Below, in pieces: positions 55,573-63,977 of a DNA stretch of 64,000 nucleotides. This stretch comes from Legionella sp. 515359 (GTDB lineage: Bacteria; Pseudomonadota; Gammaproteobacteria; Legionellales; Legionellaceae). The number at the start of each line of letters is the position of its first letter. The first letter of the stretch is position 1. The notes beneath the pieces are model-generated. The model saw nothing but the letters and a program-made list of their open reading frames with translations, did not search any database and was not told the origin of the DNA. The position numbers were made by a program, and so were the translations under genes. The DNA is taken from assembly GCA_025941565.1 (NCBI GenBank), contig JAPCYN010000004.1:62001-126000 (forward strand), read 5' to 3'.

Positions 55573-58311
55573 ATGATGACTTCGAATGCAATAATTAAGG
55601 ATCCACCACAAACCTGGCATGACCAACCCATAAAAAGGGTAGTTGCTGATTTAAAAAGCGCCTTGTCTGGTTTAACCCATGATGAGGCTCAATCACGGCT
55701 TAAAACCTTCGGTTATAATCGCCTGCCAGAGCCAGCCAGGCACAGTGTACTGCTTCGATTTCTTTTGCAGTTTCATAACATCCTGATTTATGTTTTATTA
55801 GGAGCTGCGGTGATTACTGCTCTATTGCATCACGTGATTGATACGGTAGTGATTTTAGCGGTAGTAATTATCAATGCCCTGATTGGATTTATTCAGGAAG
55901 GTAAAGCAGAGCAAGCACTGAGTGCGCTTCGCCAGATGCTTACCCCAATAGCCACCGTACTTCGAGATGGCGAGCGTCGCAATGTGCTAGGAGAAGAACT
56001 GGTTCCTGGTGATGTCGTTTTGTTAGAAGCGGGTGACAAAGTGCCTGCTGATGTACGCCTATTTAAAACCCATGGCCTCACCATTCAAGAAGCCATACTT
56101 ACTGGTGAGTCAGTTCCGGTGGAGAAACAGACCACATCAGTGAATACTGATGCTGCACTTGGTGATCGCTCATGCATGGCGTTTAGCGGTACCTTGATCA
56201 CCAATGGTCAAGGCAGAGGCATTGTGGTGGCAACTGGTGAGACAACTCAAATTGGCCGCATCAGCAGTCTGTTATCTACAGTCCACATGTTAACCACTCC
56301 ATTGATAGTGCAGATGGGATTGTTCGCTCAATGGCTTACTACGCTGATTTTGCTAATTGGGGCATTACTGCTGGCCTATGGTTATTTTGTGCAGCACCAT
56401 CAATTTGGCGAGCTGTTCATGGTTATTGTGGGCTTATCGGTTGCCGCCATCCCTGAAGGACTTCCTGCAGTGCTTTCGATTACGCTTGCCATTGGGGTAC
56501 AAACTATGGCCCGTCGACATACAATTATACGTCGTTTACCTGCTATTGAAACCTTAGGTTCGGTATCGGTTATTTGTACCGATAAAACCGGTACGCTCAC
56601 CCTAAATGAAATGATAGTCTCATCGGTTGTCACTGCCGAACATGGGTTTACATTAGATGGCACAGGGTATGAGCCAAGAGGCATCCTTCAATTAAATAAG
56701 AAGGCCATTAACATCAATCATTACCCTTTGTTAACGGAACTCGCCAGGGCATCCATTCACTGTAATGATGCGGCACTTCATGAGCATGAAGGACATTGGC
56801 GAGTAGAAGGCGATCCCATGGAAGGGGCCTTGTTAAGCTTTGCAGGAAAAATAAATCCACTACTTTTTGAAGAACGAAGTACCTGGATGCGTACTGATGT
56901 GATTCCTTTTGATTCCAAATACCGCTTCATGGCGACACTCCATCATAATCATTTAAAGCAAGCCTTTGTTTTTATCAAAGGAGCACCTGAACACATTCTA
57001 ACTTATTGTGAGAAACAAAGAACAGAAGACGGTAGAATGGAACCAATAAATAAAAGCTACTGGCACCATCAAATAGAGCAGATTGCCGCCAAAGGACAGC
57101 GTGTATTGGCTTTAGCAATGAAGCCAATTAACCCTGAACATACTGTGCTAGAATTTTCTGATGTTGATCACGATTTGATTCTTCTTGGTATGGTGGGTTT
57201 GATTGATCCACCGCGTCCTGAAGCAATTGCGGCTATTAATCAATGCTACAAAGCCGGTATCGCCGTGAAAATGATCACCGGGGATCATGCGAGTACTTCA
57301 ATTGCCATCGCGCAGCAAATTGGGCTTAAAAATCCAAATAAAGTGCTCACCGGTAACGATTTGGATCATATGAATGACGAAGAACTTGCCAACACAGTAT
57401 TAACGACTGACGTATTTGCCCGCACAAGCCCTGAACATAAATTGAGATTAGTTATGGCCTTACAATCCCATGGAATGACGGTTGCCATGACTGGTGATGG
57501 AGTGAATGATGCGCCAGCTTTAAAACGCGCGGATGCGGGCATTGCAATGGGTAAAAAAGGCAGTGAGGTGGCCAAGGAATCTGCTGAATTAATATTGACG
57601 GATGATAATTTTGCCTCCATAGTCGCTGCAGTTCGTGAAGGTCGGACAGTATATGATAATTTAAAAAAAGTCATCAGCTGGACTTTACCCACCAATGCAG
57701 GTGAAGCAATGACCATCATTGTGGCCTTACTGTTTGGGATGAGTTTACCGGTAACACCTATTCAGATTTTATGGATTAACCTGATTACTGCTATTACTTT
57801 AGGCCTTACTTTAGCCTTTGAGCCAACAGAAGAAAGTACGATGCATCGCCCTCCACGCTCACGTCATGAACCACTTCTAAGTGGTGTTTTGGTTTGGCAT
57901 ATTATTCTTGTTTCTATTCTTTTTCTGTGTGGTGTATTTGGACTATATTTCCATGCATTAGAACGTGGCTATTCAGAAGTTCTTGCTCAGACTATTGCGC
58001 TAAATACCTTGGTGGTCATGGAAATTTTTCACCTGTTTTTCATTCGGAATATGTATGGTACTTCACTAACCTGGAACGCTGTTAAAGGTACAAAAGTGGT
58101 CTGGTTGGCTGTAATAATCATTACTGTAGCGCAGTTTGCCATCACTTATTTACCCTTTCTTCAGCAGGTATTTGTTACAGAATCAATTCCTATTGTAGAA
58201 GGAATACTTATTGTCATCACTGGTATAATATTTTTTGCACTTATTGAAATTGAAAAACAGATTAGATTACTTATTATTCGGAAAAACCATTTCTATTCAG
58301 TTTCATTGTAA
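55573..58311 (+). CDS. P2-type cation-transporting ATPase, variant site
   Basis: 912 residues. Core motifs [18 protein letters not shown] (Asp337) and [11 protein letters not shown] are present, and NAGEA in helix 5 is kept. In helix 6, the Ca2+ pumps have NLVTD, but this protein reads NLITAITLG, so the key Asp is absent. It is related to, but clearly different from, the pump at 22364-25057, and its ion may be monovalent or another cation. It is last in the nhaA-phbB-usp-ATPase set. Confidence 0.88.
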   Translation: MMTSNAIIKDPPQTWHDQPIKRVVADLKSALSGLTHDEAQSRLKTFGYNRLPEPARHSVLLRFLLQFHNILIYVLLGAAVITALLHHVIDTVVILAVVIINALIGFIQEGKAEQALSALRQMLTPIATVLRDGERRNVLGEELVPGDVVLLEAGDKVPADVRLFKTHGLTIQEAILTGESVPVEKQTTSVNTDAALGDRSCMAFSGTLITNGQGRGIVVATGETTQIGRISSLLSTVHMLTTPLIVQMGLFAQWLTTLILLIGALLLAYGYFVQHHQFGELFMVIVGLSVAAIPEGLPAVLSITLAIGVQTMARRHTIIRRLPAIETLGSVSVICTDKTGTLTLNEMIVSSVVTAEHGFTLDGTGYEPRGILQLNKKAININHYPLLTELARASIHCNDAALHEHEGHWRVEGDPMEGALLSFAGKINPLLFEERSTWMRTDVIPFDSKYRFMATLHHNHLKQAFVFIKGAPEHILTYCEKQRTEDGRMEPINKSYWHHQIEQIAAKGQRVLALAMKPINPEHTVLEFSDVDHDLILLGMVGLIDPPRPEAIAAINQCYKAGIAVKMITGDHASTSIAIAQQIGLKNPNKVLTGNDLDHMNDEELANTVLTTDVFARTSPEHKLRLVMALQSHGMTVAMTGDGVNDAPALKRADAGIAMGKKGSEVAKESAELILTDDNFASIVAAVREGRTVYDNLKKVISWTLPTNAGEAMTIIVALLFGMSLPVTPIQILWINLITAITLGLTLAFEPTEESTMHRPPRSRHEPLLSGVLVWHIILVSILFLCGVFGLYFHALERGYSEVLAQTIALNTLVVMEIFHLFFIRNMYGTSLTWNAVKGTKVVWLAVIIITVAQFAITYLPFLQQVFVTESIPIVEGILIVITGIIFFALIEIEKQIRLLIIRKNHFYSVSL

Positions 58312-58665
58312 TATGCTAAGTCATTTACATTGTGCAAATCAGAAATACTTATTGATCTTCAGTAGGTTGCGAAATCGTAGTTAGAGGATTGAACCTTCAA
58401 TACTCGCTCTACAAGCCTTGCTGAATAAGGGTTGTAGAAGGTGATGCTGATAAACCAGCGCTATATGGAATTAACCCCTATAAGAGGATGTAATTTTAAT
58501 TGATAAAAATTTGCACACGTAAATCTTGGCCTTTTTCTATCAGTTAAACCTAAGCTCTGTGATAACAAACTATCAAAAATCAAAATCCAATTTATATGGT
58601 AAAAGTTATGTGAGTTTTGGGTGAGAACGTTTCCTATCACTAGGGCGTACTCTAGTGATTGTTCG
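58312..58665. other. Intergenic stretch with two hairpins
   Basis: No gene is seen. An 11-bp inverted repeat with one mismatch (CTACAAGCCTT at 58409, AAGGGTTGTAG at 58427) lies after the ATPase gene. An 8-bp perfect one (ATCACTAG at 58636, CTAGTGAT at 58652) lies just past the kfrA stop. Neither has a T-run, so their role as terminators is doubtful. Confidence 0.4.
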
Positions 58666-59250
58666 TTATTTGGTCTTTTCTTTTAATTGCTGTTCCAGCT
58701 CTTTAATTCTATTTTGATAGTTATCTGCCTTAGTTTTGGCAATTGCGGTTTGAAGCTCCGCTTGATGTGATTTCTCATTCAGAGCAGCGCAATTTTTTTG
58801 TAGTTCTATTTCTCGATCTTTTAAAAAAGATACTGTTGATTCGCAAGCGGCCAGTTTTTTTTCAAACTCAAGTGTATCGTTGTGTAGTTTTCGAGTGATT
58901 TCGTCGAGCTTAAGTTCTTGTTGTCTGTATTTAAGTTCTTGCTCCGTTAATGCTGCCATGGTCTCCTTTAAGTCCATGTTTTTTTCTTCAATTGTTTCTT
59001 TTAGCGATGACTGTACTTGTGATGCCACCTGGGCAAATTCAGCAAGAATTGCTTTTTGCAGTTCTGCAGAAATAGCCATATCAGTTGATTCAGATAATTG
59101 CGTTTCAGCGCGCCAAGTTTTTAAGTGCTCTGCAATGACTGTGTGTGATCCACCAATTTTTTCTCTAATTTTACGCACACTAGGCTTATCGCCAATCAGT
59201 TGCAATTGATTACAGGTTTTAGCCACGGATTGGTATGTGATTGCGGACAT
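58666..59250 (-). CDS. kfrA: KfrA-like DNA-binding coiled-coil protein
   Basis: 194 residues. The N-terminal DNA-binding part (QSVAKTCNQLQLIGDKPSVR, then KIREKIGGSHTVIAEHLKTW) is the KfrA_N type, followed by a long coiled coil rich in Glu, Gln and Lys to the end. KfrA proteins of IncP and other plasmids repress their own gene and help plasmid stability. A perfect 12-bp inverted repeat lies 24 bases before the start, fitting autorepression. It suggests that this DNA is or was part of a plasmid. Confidence 0.82.
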   Translation of the reverse strand: MSAITYQSVAKTCNQLQLIGDKPSVRKIREKIGGSHTVIAEHLKTWRAETQLSESTDMAISAELQKAILAEFAQVASQVQSSLKETIEEKNMDLKETMAALTEQELKYRQQELKLDEITRKLHNDTLEFEKKLAACESTVSFLKDREIELQKNCAALNEKSHQAELQTAIAKTKADNYQNRIKELEQQLKEKTK

Positions 59251-59274
59251 GGTTAGTATATGCCTTTTATATTA

Positions 59275-59304
59275 AGTAACGTTATTTATTATAATAACGT
59301 TACT
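59275..59304. promoter_or_regulatory. Palindromic operator upstream of kfrA
   Basis: AGTAACGTTATT (59275-59286) and its exact complement (59293-59304) are six bases apart. Another copy of ATTAAGTAACGT is at 59441, with AAACGTTATT at 59465, forming a weaker, wider second site. Confidence 0.7.
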
Positions 59305-59604
59305 ATATTGTTATTTCAAGACATTTAATGGCCTATATGATTCATTGGGATTAGCAATCAACCTATATTTAAAGCTATCAGGCACCAATAAGATATAGGT
59401 GTTGCATGGATTTTTTGAAGAATAAAGTATATAAGTAACAATTAAGTAACGTAACCATCAATATAAACGTTATTTTATTGTTATTGTTCCGGAGTGGTAA
59501 TTAAAGGAGCGAGCTTAAAGTGTGTCGAAGTCGATATTTATGTGAGGAAGCCAGACGTCATCTTGACTATCGATAATTAGGTGTCTCTTTGCGTAAAACA
59601 AAAA
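59305..59604. other. Intergenic stretch with repeated AAGTAAC units
   Basis: No gene is seen. AAGTAAC occurs at about 59433 and 59444, and ACGTTATT at 59467; these are parts of the kfrA operator and may be secondary KfrA sites or iteron-like repeats. Confidence 0.4.
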
Positions 59605-59646
59605 GTCGAGTAACTGCTCCTTAGTAATGAGGAGCGGTTACTCGAC
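59605..59646. repeat. Long near-perfect hairpin before dinJ
   Basis: A 17-base arm starting GTCGAGTAACTGCTCC pairs with 59630-59646, with one T-to-C difference (a G-U pair in RNA) and an eight-base loop. It lies just upstream of the dinJ promoter and has no T-run on either side. Confidence 0.65.
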
Positions 59647-59655
59647 ACAAACAAA

Positions 59656-59684
59656 TTGAAAATGTAACGCATTTGTTATACAAT
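59656..59684 (+). promoter_or_regulatory. Promoter of dinJ-yafQ
   Basis: TTGAAA and TACAAT are separated by 17 bases. The TATACAAT region may also be read as TATACA with a spacer of 15. The start codon follows at 59716. Confidence 0.65.
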
Positions 59685-59715
59685 TTAATTATAGAAAGGT
59701 ATTGGAGCAAATAGC

Positions 59716-59976
59716 ATGAATAAGGCGGCGACAATTAATGTTCGTATTGAGCCTGCTCTTAAAATACAGGCGGAAGAGATATTACATAAAGTGGGTTTAT
59801 CTGCTGCTGAGGCTATTAGGCTTTTCTATAGCCAAGTATGCCTTCAAAATGGTCTTCCGTTTGATGTAAAAATACCGAACAAAAAGACGCTTGATGCAAT
59901 TGAAGAGCTTGAGTCCGGTAAGGGAGAGCGATTTAAAACAATGAAGGATGTGTGGAATTCTATAGATAATGCTTGA
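59716..59976 (+). CDS. dinJ: DinJ/RelB-family antitoxin
   Basis: 86 residues. NVRIEPALKIQAEEILHKVG and LSAAEAIRLFYSQVCLQNGLPF are typical of the ribbon-helix-helix RelB/DinJ antitoxins. TTGGAG precedes the ATG. It overlaps the toxin gene by eight bases. It should bind YafQ and repress the pair. Confidence 0.92.
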   Translation: MNKAATINVRIEPALKIQAEEILHKVGLSAAEAIRLFYSQVCLQNGLPFDVKIPNKKTLDAIEELESGKGERFKTMKDVWNSIDNA

Positions 59977-60250
59977 ATTAGAATTGGCTACTCAATTTAA
60001 GCGTGATCTTAAAAAGATAGTGAAGGAGGGAAAAAATAAAGATCATTTAGATTCTATTATTGAGCAATTGCAGAATGAAGAATCATTGGATCCTAAGTTT
60101 AAAGATCATAATCTTTCGGGAAATTGGAATGGTTATCGCGAGTGTCATATAACCCCTGATTGGCTTTTAATTTATAAAATCATCAAAGATGATTGTGTGC
60201 AGTTGTTAAGATTATCAAGAACAGGATCTCATTCTGATTTGTTTAAGTAA
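59969..60250 (+). CDS. yafQ: YafQ-family toxin
   Basis: 93 residues of the RelE/YafQ mRNA interferase family. Conserved features are TQFKRDLKK, the segment DHNLSGNWNGYRECHITPDW with His and Asp, LIYKI and LRLSRTGSHSDLF with the catalytic His near the end. It acts on mRNA at the ribosome. It overlaps dinJ. Confidence 0.92.
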   Translation: MLELELATQFKRDLKKIVKEGKNKDHLDSIIEQLQNEESLDPKFKDHNLSGNWNGYRECHITPDWLLIYKIIKDDCVQLLRLSRTGSHSDLFK

Positions 60251-60310
60251 GTATGGCATCATTCTATGCGTACTTCTAAGAATATGGTTCAAATTACCTT
60301 GAGGTAGGAC

Positions 60311-60691
60311 ATGGAACTTTTAGATAAAATTAGCGCTCTGGAGGAGGAAGCCTCCCAATTTGGGTTCAGGTGGCAAAGTGCAGATCAAATCATGAATCAA
60401 ATTCACAGTGAGTGTGATGAAATCAAGGAACAGCTAGAGCATGACACCTCTAAAGCGAATCAAACTGCTTTGCAAGAAGAAATCGGTGATTTACTCCACG
60501 CAGTGTTTTCGCTGTGTATTTTTTGCAAGTTAAGCCCAAGAGTAACACTTGGACAATCACTGACTAAATTTGAAAGACGATTACGAGCGGTTAAACTGAT
60601 TGCTGAGGAACGTGAATTGATTAACCTTGAGGGTCTACCCTTTGATGAGTTGATGCATATTTGGGATAAGGCTAAAGAGTTAGTTGGGTAG
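60311..60691 (+). CDS. MazG-like nucleotide pyrophosphohydrolase
   Basis: 126 residues: QIHSECDEIKEQLEHDTSKA, then an EEIGDLLHAVFSLCIF stretch, holds the EExxE and ExxD metal-binding residues of MazG and dUTPase-like all-alpha NTP pyrophosphatases. It hydrolyses (d)NTPs to monophosphates and might limit (p)ppGpp or modified nucleotides. A single-domain form, shorter than E. coli MazG (263). It lies between two toxin-antitoxin pairs. Confidence 0.83.
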   Translation: MELLDKISALEEEASQFGFRWQSADQIMNQIHSECDEIKEQLEHDTSKANQTALQEEIGDLLHAVFSLCIFCKLSPRVTLGQSLTKFERRLRAVKLIAEERELINLEGLPFDELMHIWDKAKELVG

Positions 60692-60846
60692 AGAGGTGTA
60701 ATCTCATTAAAAGTTAAGCTGAATTTATGGATTTTTGTATTGTGCCTGTGCGCAGCATGTAAAAATGCCATTGATTTGAATTCATCCTTGAGCTCGCTAG
60801 TGTCTCGACATCCTGTCAACAATCCCTAATGATTGCCATGAATGAT

Positions 60847-60875
60847 TTGAAATGTAAGCAGATGTCTTATATACT
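60847..60875 (+). promoter_or_regulatory. Promoter of parDE
   Basis: TTGAAA and TATACT are 17 bases apart. The likely transcription start falls in the palindrome that follows. Confidence 0.7.
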
Positions 60876-60876
60876 G

Positions 60877-60899
60877 AATGTAAGAATATATCTTACATT
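60877..60899. promoter_or_regulatory. ParD operator
   Basis: AATGTAAGA and TCTTACATT are perfect inverted repeats separated by five bases, directly after the -10 box. This fits autorepression by ParD. A half copy, AATGTAAG, lies at 60851. Confidence 0.6.
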
Positions 60900-60911
60900 T
60901 TGGAGGTATCT

Positions 60912-61166
60912 ATGGCTCGTACAATGACCGTTGATTTGGGTAGTGAACTTCGTGATTACGTTCAGTTTCTTGTTGATTCCGGTGATTATAGAAGTAATAG
61001 CGAGGTTCTAAGAGAGTCACTGCGTTTGCTTCGTGAAAAACAAGCTGCATCAAAGCTTGAACAGTTGCGTCATCTTATCGATGAAGGGGAGGGGAGCGGC
61101 GATCCCTTAATATGGAATGCGCATGAATTTCTTGAGCGAATGAAGAAAACACCTCATGCCAAATAA
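60912..61166 (+). CDS. parD: ParD-family antitoxin
   Basis: 84 residues from ATG 60912 with GGAGG upstream. The ribbon-helix-helix (MTVDLGSELRDYVQFLVDSG, then DYRSNSEVLRESLRLLRE) is of the CopG/ParD type. Its C-terminal half (ASKLEQLRHLIDEGEGSG) should wrap the toxin. It overlaps parE by eleven bases. Confidence 0.9.
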   Translation: MARTMTVDLGSELRDYVQFLVDSGDYRSNSEVLRESLRLLREKQAASKLEQLRHLIDEGEGSGDPLIWNAHEFLERMKKTPHAK

Positions 61167-61452
61167 AACATATCGCCTTTACCCAAAGGCTATAGAGGAT
61201 CTTGAGTTTATCTATTTATATAGTGCGCGTGAATTTGGGATCAAAAGGACAGACGATTATATTTTGGCAATTGAATCCAGTTTCCAGCATCTTGCGGATG
61301 ATCCGTTGATTTCTCGAAAATGTGATTATGTTCGTCAGGACTTGAGGGTATTTAATATTGGTTCCCATGTTATTTTTTTCAAAATAACTCATTATGGTAT
61401 CGCAGTTATTCGGGTGCTGCATCAATCCATGGACTTTAGTAAACACCTGTGA
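61156..61452 (+). CDS. parE: ParE-family toxin
   Basis: 98 residues with the RelE/ParE fold: YRLYPKAIEDLEFIYLYSAR at the start, ISRKCDYVRQDLRVFNIGSH and VIRVLHQSMD at the end. ParE toxins block DNA gyrase. The pair would keep the host from losing this DNA. Confidence 0.9.
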   Translation: MPNKTYRLYPKAIEDLEFIYLYSAREFGIKRTDDYILAIESSFQHLADDPLISRKCDYVRQDLRVFNIGSHVIFFKITHYGIAVIRVLHQSMDFSKHL

Positions 61453-61520
61453 TTACGCTTGTAACCCAATCTTAATAACAAATATAAATGGAGGTACTTA
61501 CCCAATGTTTTAGCCGAGTC

Positions 61521-62951
61521 TTATTGTCTTAATTCAGAAGCCAGATAACCACGGACTTCTTTAAGAATCTCAACCAGGTAGTAATCCATCTTTTGCCATT
61601 CACTTTCACTGACACCAAAAAACACGGAAAAACGAAGCCAGTGGCTGAATAAAGCATTGGTAATGGCTTCGATGCGCATCTCCTTTTTAAGGAAATCACA
61701 GGTGATGGTGTGAATGGCTTTGTTGACCGCTTCGGTCTGCTCCAGGGCAATTTCCTGCGGCACGTTATCCAATTTCTCAGGGTGGGTCAGATGTTTTTTT
61801 AATTGTTGCATGGAATCGTTTAGCGCACGAATTTCCTTGCTTAATTCTGGCTTGGGCAGGGAATGGGTGGTTGATTTGACCAGTTTAATGATGGGTAACA
61901 TGTGGTGGAATGGATCAGTCTTGTCCAGTGTTTTTTTGCTGACTCCATTTATAGGAGCCTCCAAGGTAAACCAGAAATAAAAAAGGCTCATTAAAATGAT
62001 TTTAATTTCATACCCCTGGGTTATCAGCTCCATGAGTGTTTTTTCAATGCCCGCATGGGCGATGAGAACCTCTTTTTGAAATGCATTGGCAGCGGGCGTT
62101 TTTTGGTTGTAGGTCTGTTCAGACAGGTGGCGAATTTCACTTAAAAGAGATTCTGATTCTTCAAGATGAGCGCTCTGCTTGTTTTCTTTTGCATGCTCTG
62201 TGGTGGCAAAAGCCTCCATTAAGCGATAAACGTGCTCTTGAAACATGCCAATTAACGGCAGGCCGTAATCAAAATACTGCGACTCTTTAAGGGGTTTGTT
62301 TTGAAGGTGTGTGAAATAACCCATCAACCAGCCAATTTGGATGGCCAGTTGATTAAGAACGTAATGGTCTGAAAGCCCATCGAGTTCTTCTCGCCATTGC
62401 GCGCATTGTTCTGAGCCCATAAGCAACATGAGTTTTGTCAGTGACTCATCAGAGCAGAAAGGGGTAGTTTGCTTTTTCTTACTTCCGATTCCGGGCTGAT
62501 GATTTATTTCGTCAAGCATATCCATGATTTCTCGCCCAAGGCGCATGGTTTGCACCACAATGCTGCCAGGGGTGATTTTGCGCAGTTGATCAAGATGGCT
62601 TTTCTTTTTGTCCGTGCTTTTGACACTGTGATTGATGGGGTGTTGTGCAAATTCATTGAGTGAGGCTTTTGCCTGGTGCTGGATGAGTTTAAGGAGAGAT
62701 GGTACTAAAGCCCCTGCTTTTTTAACGGTGTGTACCGTGGTGACTGTACCGAGGTAGGCGCAAAGATAACCGCACAGAATTTGAGGTATCTGCAGCAGTT
62801 TTTCTTCAATGAGTACCCATTTGAGTTCTTCCAGAAAATGACTGCAGCTTTTCATGGTGTCGTATTCAAGATCAGTTAACGTGAAATAAGCGTCTTCGTC
62901 AAGCAGTGCGTAATTGACATCGGGGAGCATTGGGGCTTGGTAGGAAATCAT
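61521..62951 (-). CDS. Large helical protein of unknown function
   Basis: 476 residues; I do not recognise it. The sequence is mostly alpha-helical without signal peptide. Two internal stretches are hydrophobic (IPQILCGYLCAYLGTV and ILMSLFYFWFTLE) but too few for a transporter. Charged linker stretches are at about 105-120 (KSTDKKKSHLD) and 245-270 (ENKQSAHLEESES). A perfect 12-bp inverted repeat lies just upstream of its start. It is not in an operon with the DUF932 gene. It could be a plasmid or element-specific protein. Confidence 0.55.
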   Translation of the reverse strand: MISYQAPMLPDVNYALLDEDAYFTLTDLEYDTMKSCSHFLEELKWVLIEEKLLQIPQILCGYLCAYLGTVTTVHTVKKAGALVPSLLKLIQHQAKASLNEFAQHPINHSVKSTDKKKSHLDQLRKITPGSIVVQTMRLGREIMDMLDEINHQPGIGSKKKQTTPFCSDESLTKLMLLMGSEQCAQWREELDGLSDHYVLNQLAIQIGWLMGYFTHLQNKPLKESQYFDYGLPLIGMFQEHVYRLMEAFATTEHAKENKQSAHLEESESLLSEIRHLSEQTYNQKTPAANAFQKEVLIAHAGIEKTLMELITQGYEIKIILMSLFYFWFTLEAPINGVSKKTLDKTDPFHHMLPIIKLVKSTTHSLPKPELSKEIRALNDSMQQLKKHLTHPEKLDNVPQEIALEQTEAVNKAIHTITCDFLKKEMRIEAITNALFSHWLRFSVFFGVSESEWQKMDYYLVEILKEVRGYLASELRQ

Positions 62952-62974
62952 AAATTCTTCTTGTTACAAAATAG

Positions 62975-63007
62975 AAAGTGCTGATTTTGGCACAGAATCA
63001 GCACTTT
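62975..63007. repeat. 12-bp inverted repeat upstream of the unknown gene
   Basis: AAAGTGCTGATT (62975-62986) pairs exactly with AATCAGCACTTT (62996-63007), loop TTGGCACAG. It lies 24 bases before the start of the 476-residue gene, in its leader or promoter, so it could be an operator. Confidence 0.6.
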
Positions 63008-63077
63008 GTGTTGGTACACGCAAGTCCAACTTTGCAAGATGCAGCAATGATAATAGGTTTTTTGAAAAATTCAAGGC

Positions 63078-63105
63078 AAAAAAAAGCCCCAGGATATGGG
63101 GCTTT
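63078..63105 (-). terminator. Terminator of the DUF932 gene
   Basis: AAAGCCCCA and TGGGGCTTT pair exactly around a short loop; on the minus strand eight T follow. It lies 14 bases past the stop at 63119. Confidence 0.9.
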
Positions 63106-63118
63106 GAACAGGTTAATT

Positions 63119-63913
63119 CTAAGGGCAAGATAACAAGGTATTTTCAGCAATGCTCCAAAGATCTCGATTTATTTTGATATTTTGATCAATTGCTTTAATT
63201 TGCCGGCTTCGAGCACGTCGCCAACGTCCTTTCTCATCCTGTCTGTAACCAGGCAATCCTCCTTTGATCAAATTTTCCTGAACGACATTTAAAACAGAAA
63301 ATAAATCACGTTTCATGTCTTCACGTCGCCTTGGGGTTAAGAGAGTTTTTGCCTCGATGACAAGGTTATCATCCTCACTAAAACGAAGAGCATGCGCCTG
63401 TTGGGCAAAATCCAGAAGCCTCTCATTGGTTAATTGAATCCCCTCCATTTGCTCTACGACATCAAGCATTCTGTGAGACGACTCAACAACTTGATAGGTT
63501 CCTTCAATGACGTTGCCAATAACATCACCTTGATGTCTAACGCGCACTTCATTGTAGTTTTTACCGGCAACCATACCATTGGTGCAAATCTGACGATACA
63601 GTCCTGCCATCAAGCGATACGAGGACATGCCATCGTGAGAGTTGACCAATACTAATTCAGGAAATAAACCGCCATCCTGCTCGTGATAGTTTCTATGTCG
63701 AAATCGGACCATGTGTTTTGCAAAGGCCTTCCTTTCTTCATGTCTACTCGCTGATTGTGTTGCCTTGGTTGGATAGAACCCTTCCTGAAGCAATACATTA
63801 ATGATGTCAGATGTGGCAATTGGCTGATATCGCTCACTGGTATGTTCAGCGGCTCCTTGAGTAAATAGCGAAGGAGCTGCTTTATAAAGTTGTTCTGTTG
63901 TTAAAATATTCAT
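63119..63913 (-). CDS. DUF932-family protein
   Basis: 264 residues from ATG 63913, with AGGAG seven bases upstream. Segments HMVRFRHRN, PELVLVNSHDGMSSYRLMAG, YRQICTNGMVAG and VRVRHQGDV match the DUF932 (phage/plasmid-like) family. Members lie on plasmids and phages and may bind DNA; function is not known. The leader holds two mutually exclusive hairpins (63940-63977), so expression may be controlled by transcription attenuation. Confidence 0.87.
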   Translation of the reverse strand: MNILTTEQLYKAAPSLFTQGAAEHTSERYQPIATSDIINVLLQEGFYPTKATQSASRHEERKAFAKHMVRFRHRNYHEQDGGLFPELVLVNSHDGMSSYRLMAGLYRQICTNGMVAGKNYNEVRVRHQGDVIGNVIEGTYQVVESSHRMLDVVEQMEGIQLTNERLLDFAQQAHALRFSEDDNLVIEAKTLLTPRRREDMKRDLFSVLNVVQENLIKGGLPGYRQDEKGRWRRARSRQIKAIDQNIKINRDLWSIAENTLLSCP

Positions 63914-63934
63914 TATATTCTCCTGATTCAAAAG

Positions 63935-63977
63935 AAAAAGGAGCAAGTCCCTAATGGGCGTCTTGCTCCCATTAGGG
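63935..63977 (-). promoter_or_regulatory. Two alternative hairpins in the DUF932 leader (attenuator-like)
   Basis: On the minus strand, CCCTAATGGG (63977-63968) pairs with CCCATTAGGG (63958-63949). GGAGCAAG (63969-63962) pairs with CTTGCTCC (63947-63940) and is followed by TTTTTC. The two stems share two bases and interlock, so only one can form fully unless they make a pseudoknot. Confidence 0.55.

Noticed and set aside
59605-59646. Integron attC site
   Set aside because: The hairpin lacks the expected GTTRRRY-type core and no integrase of that type is present.
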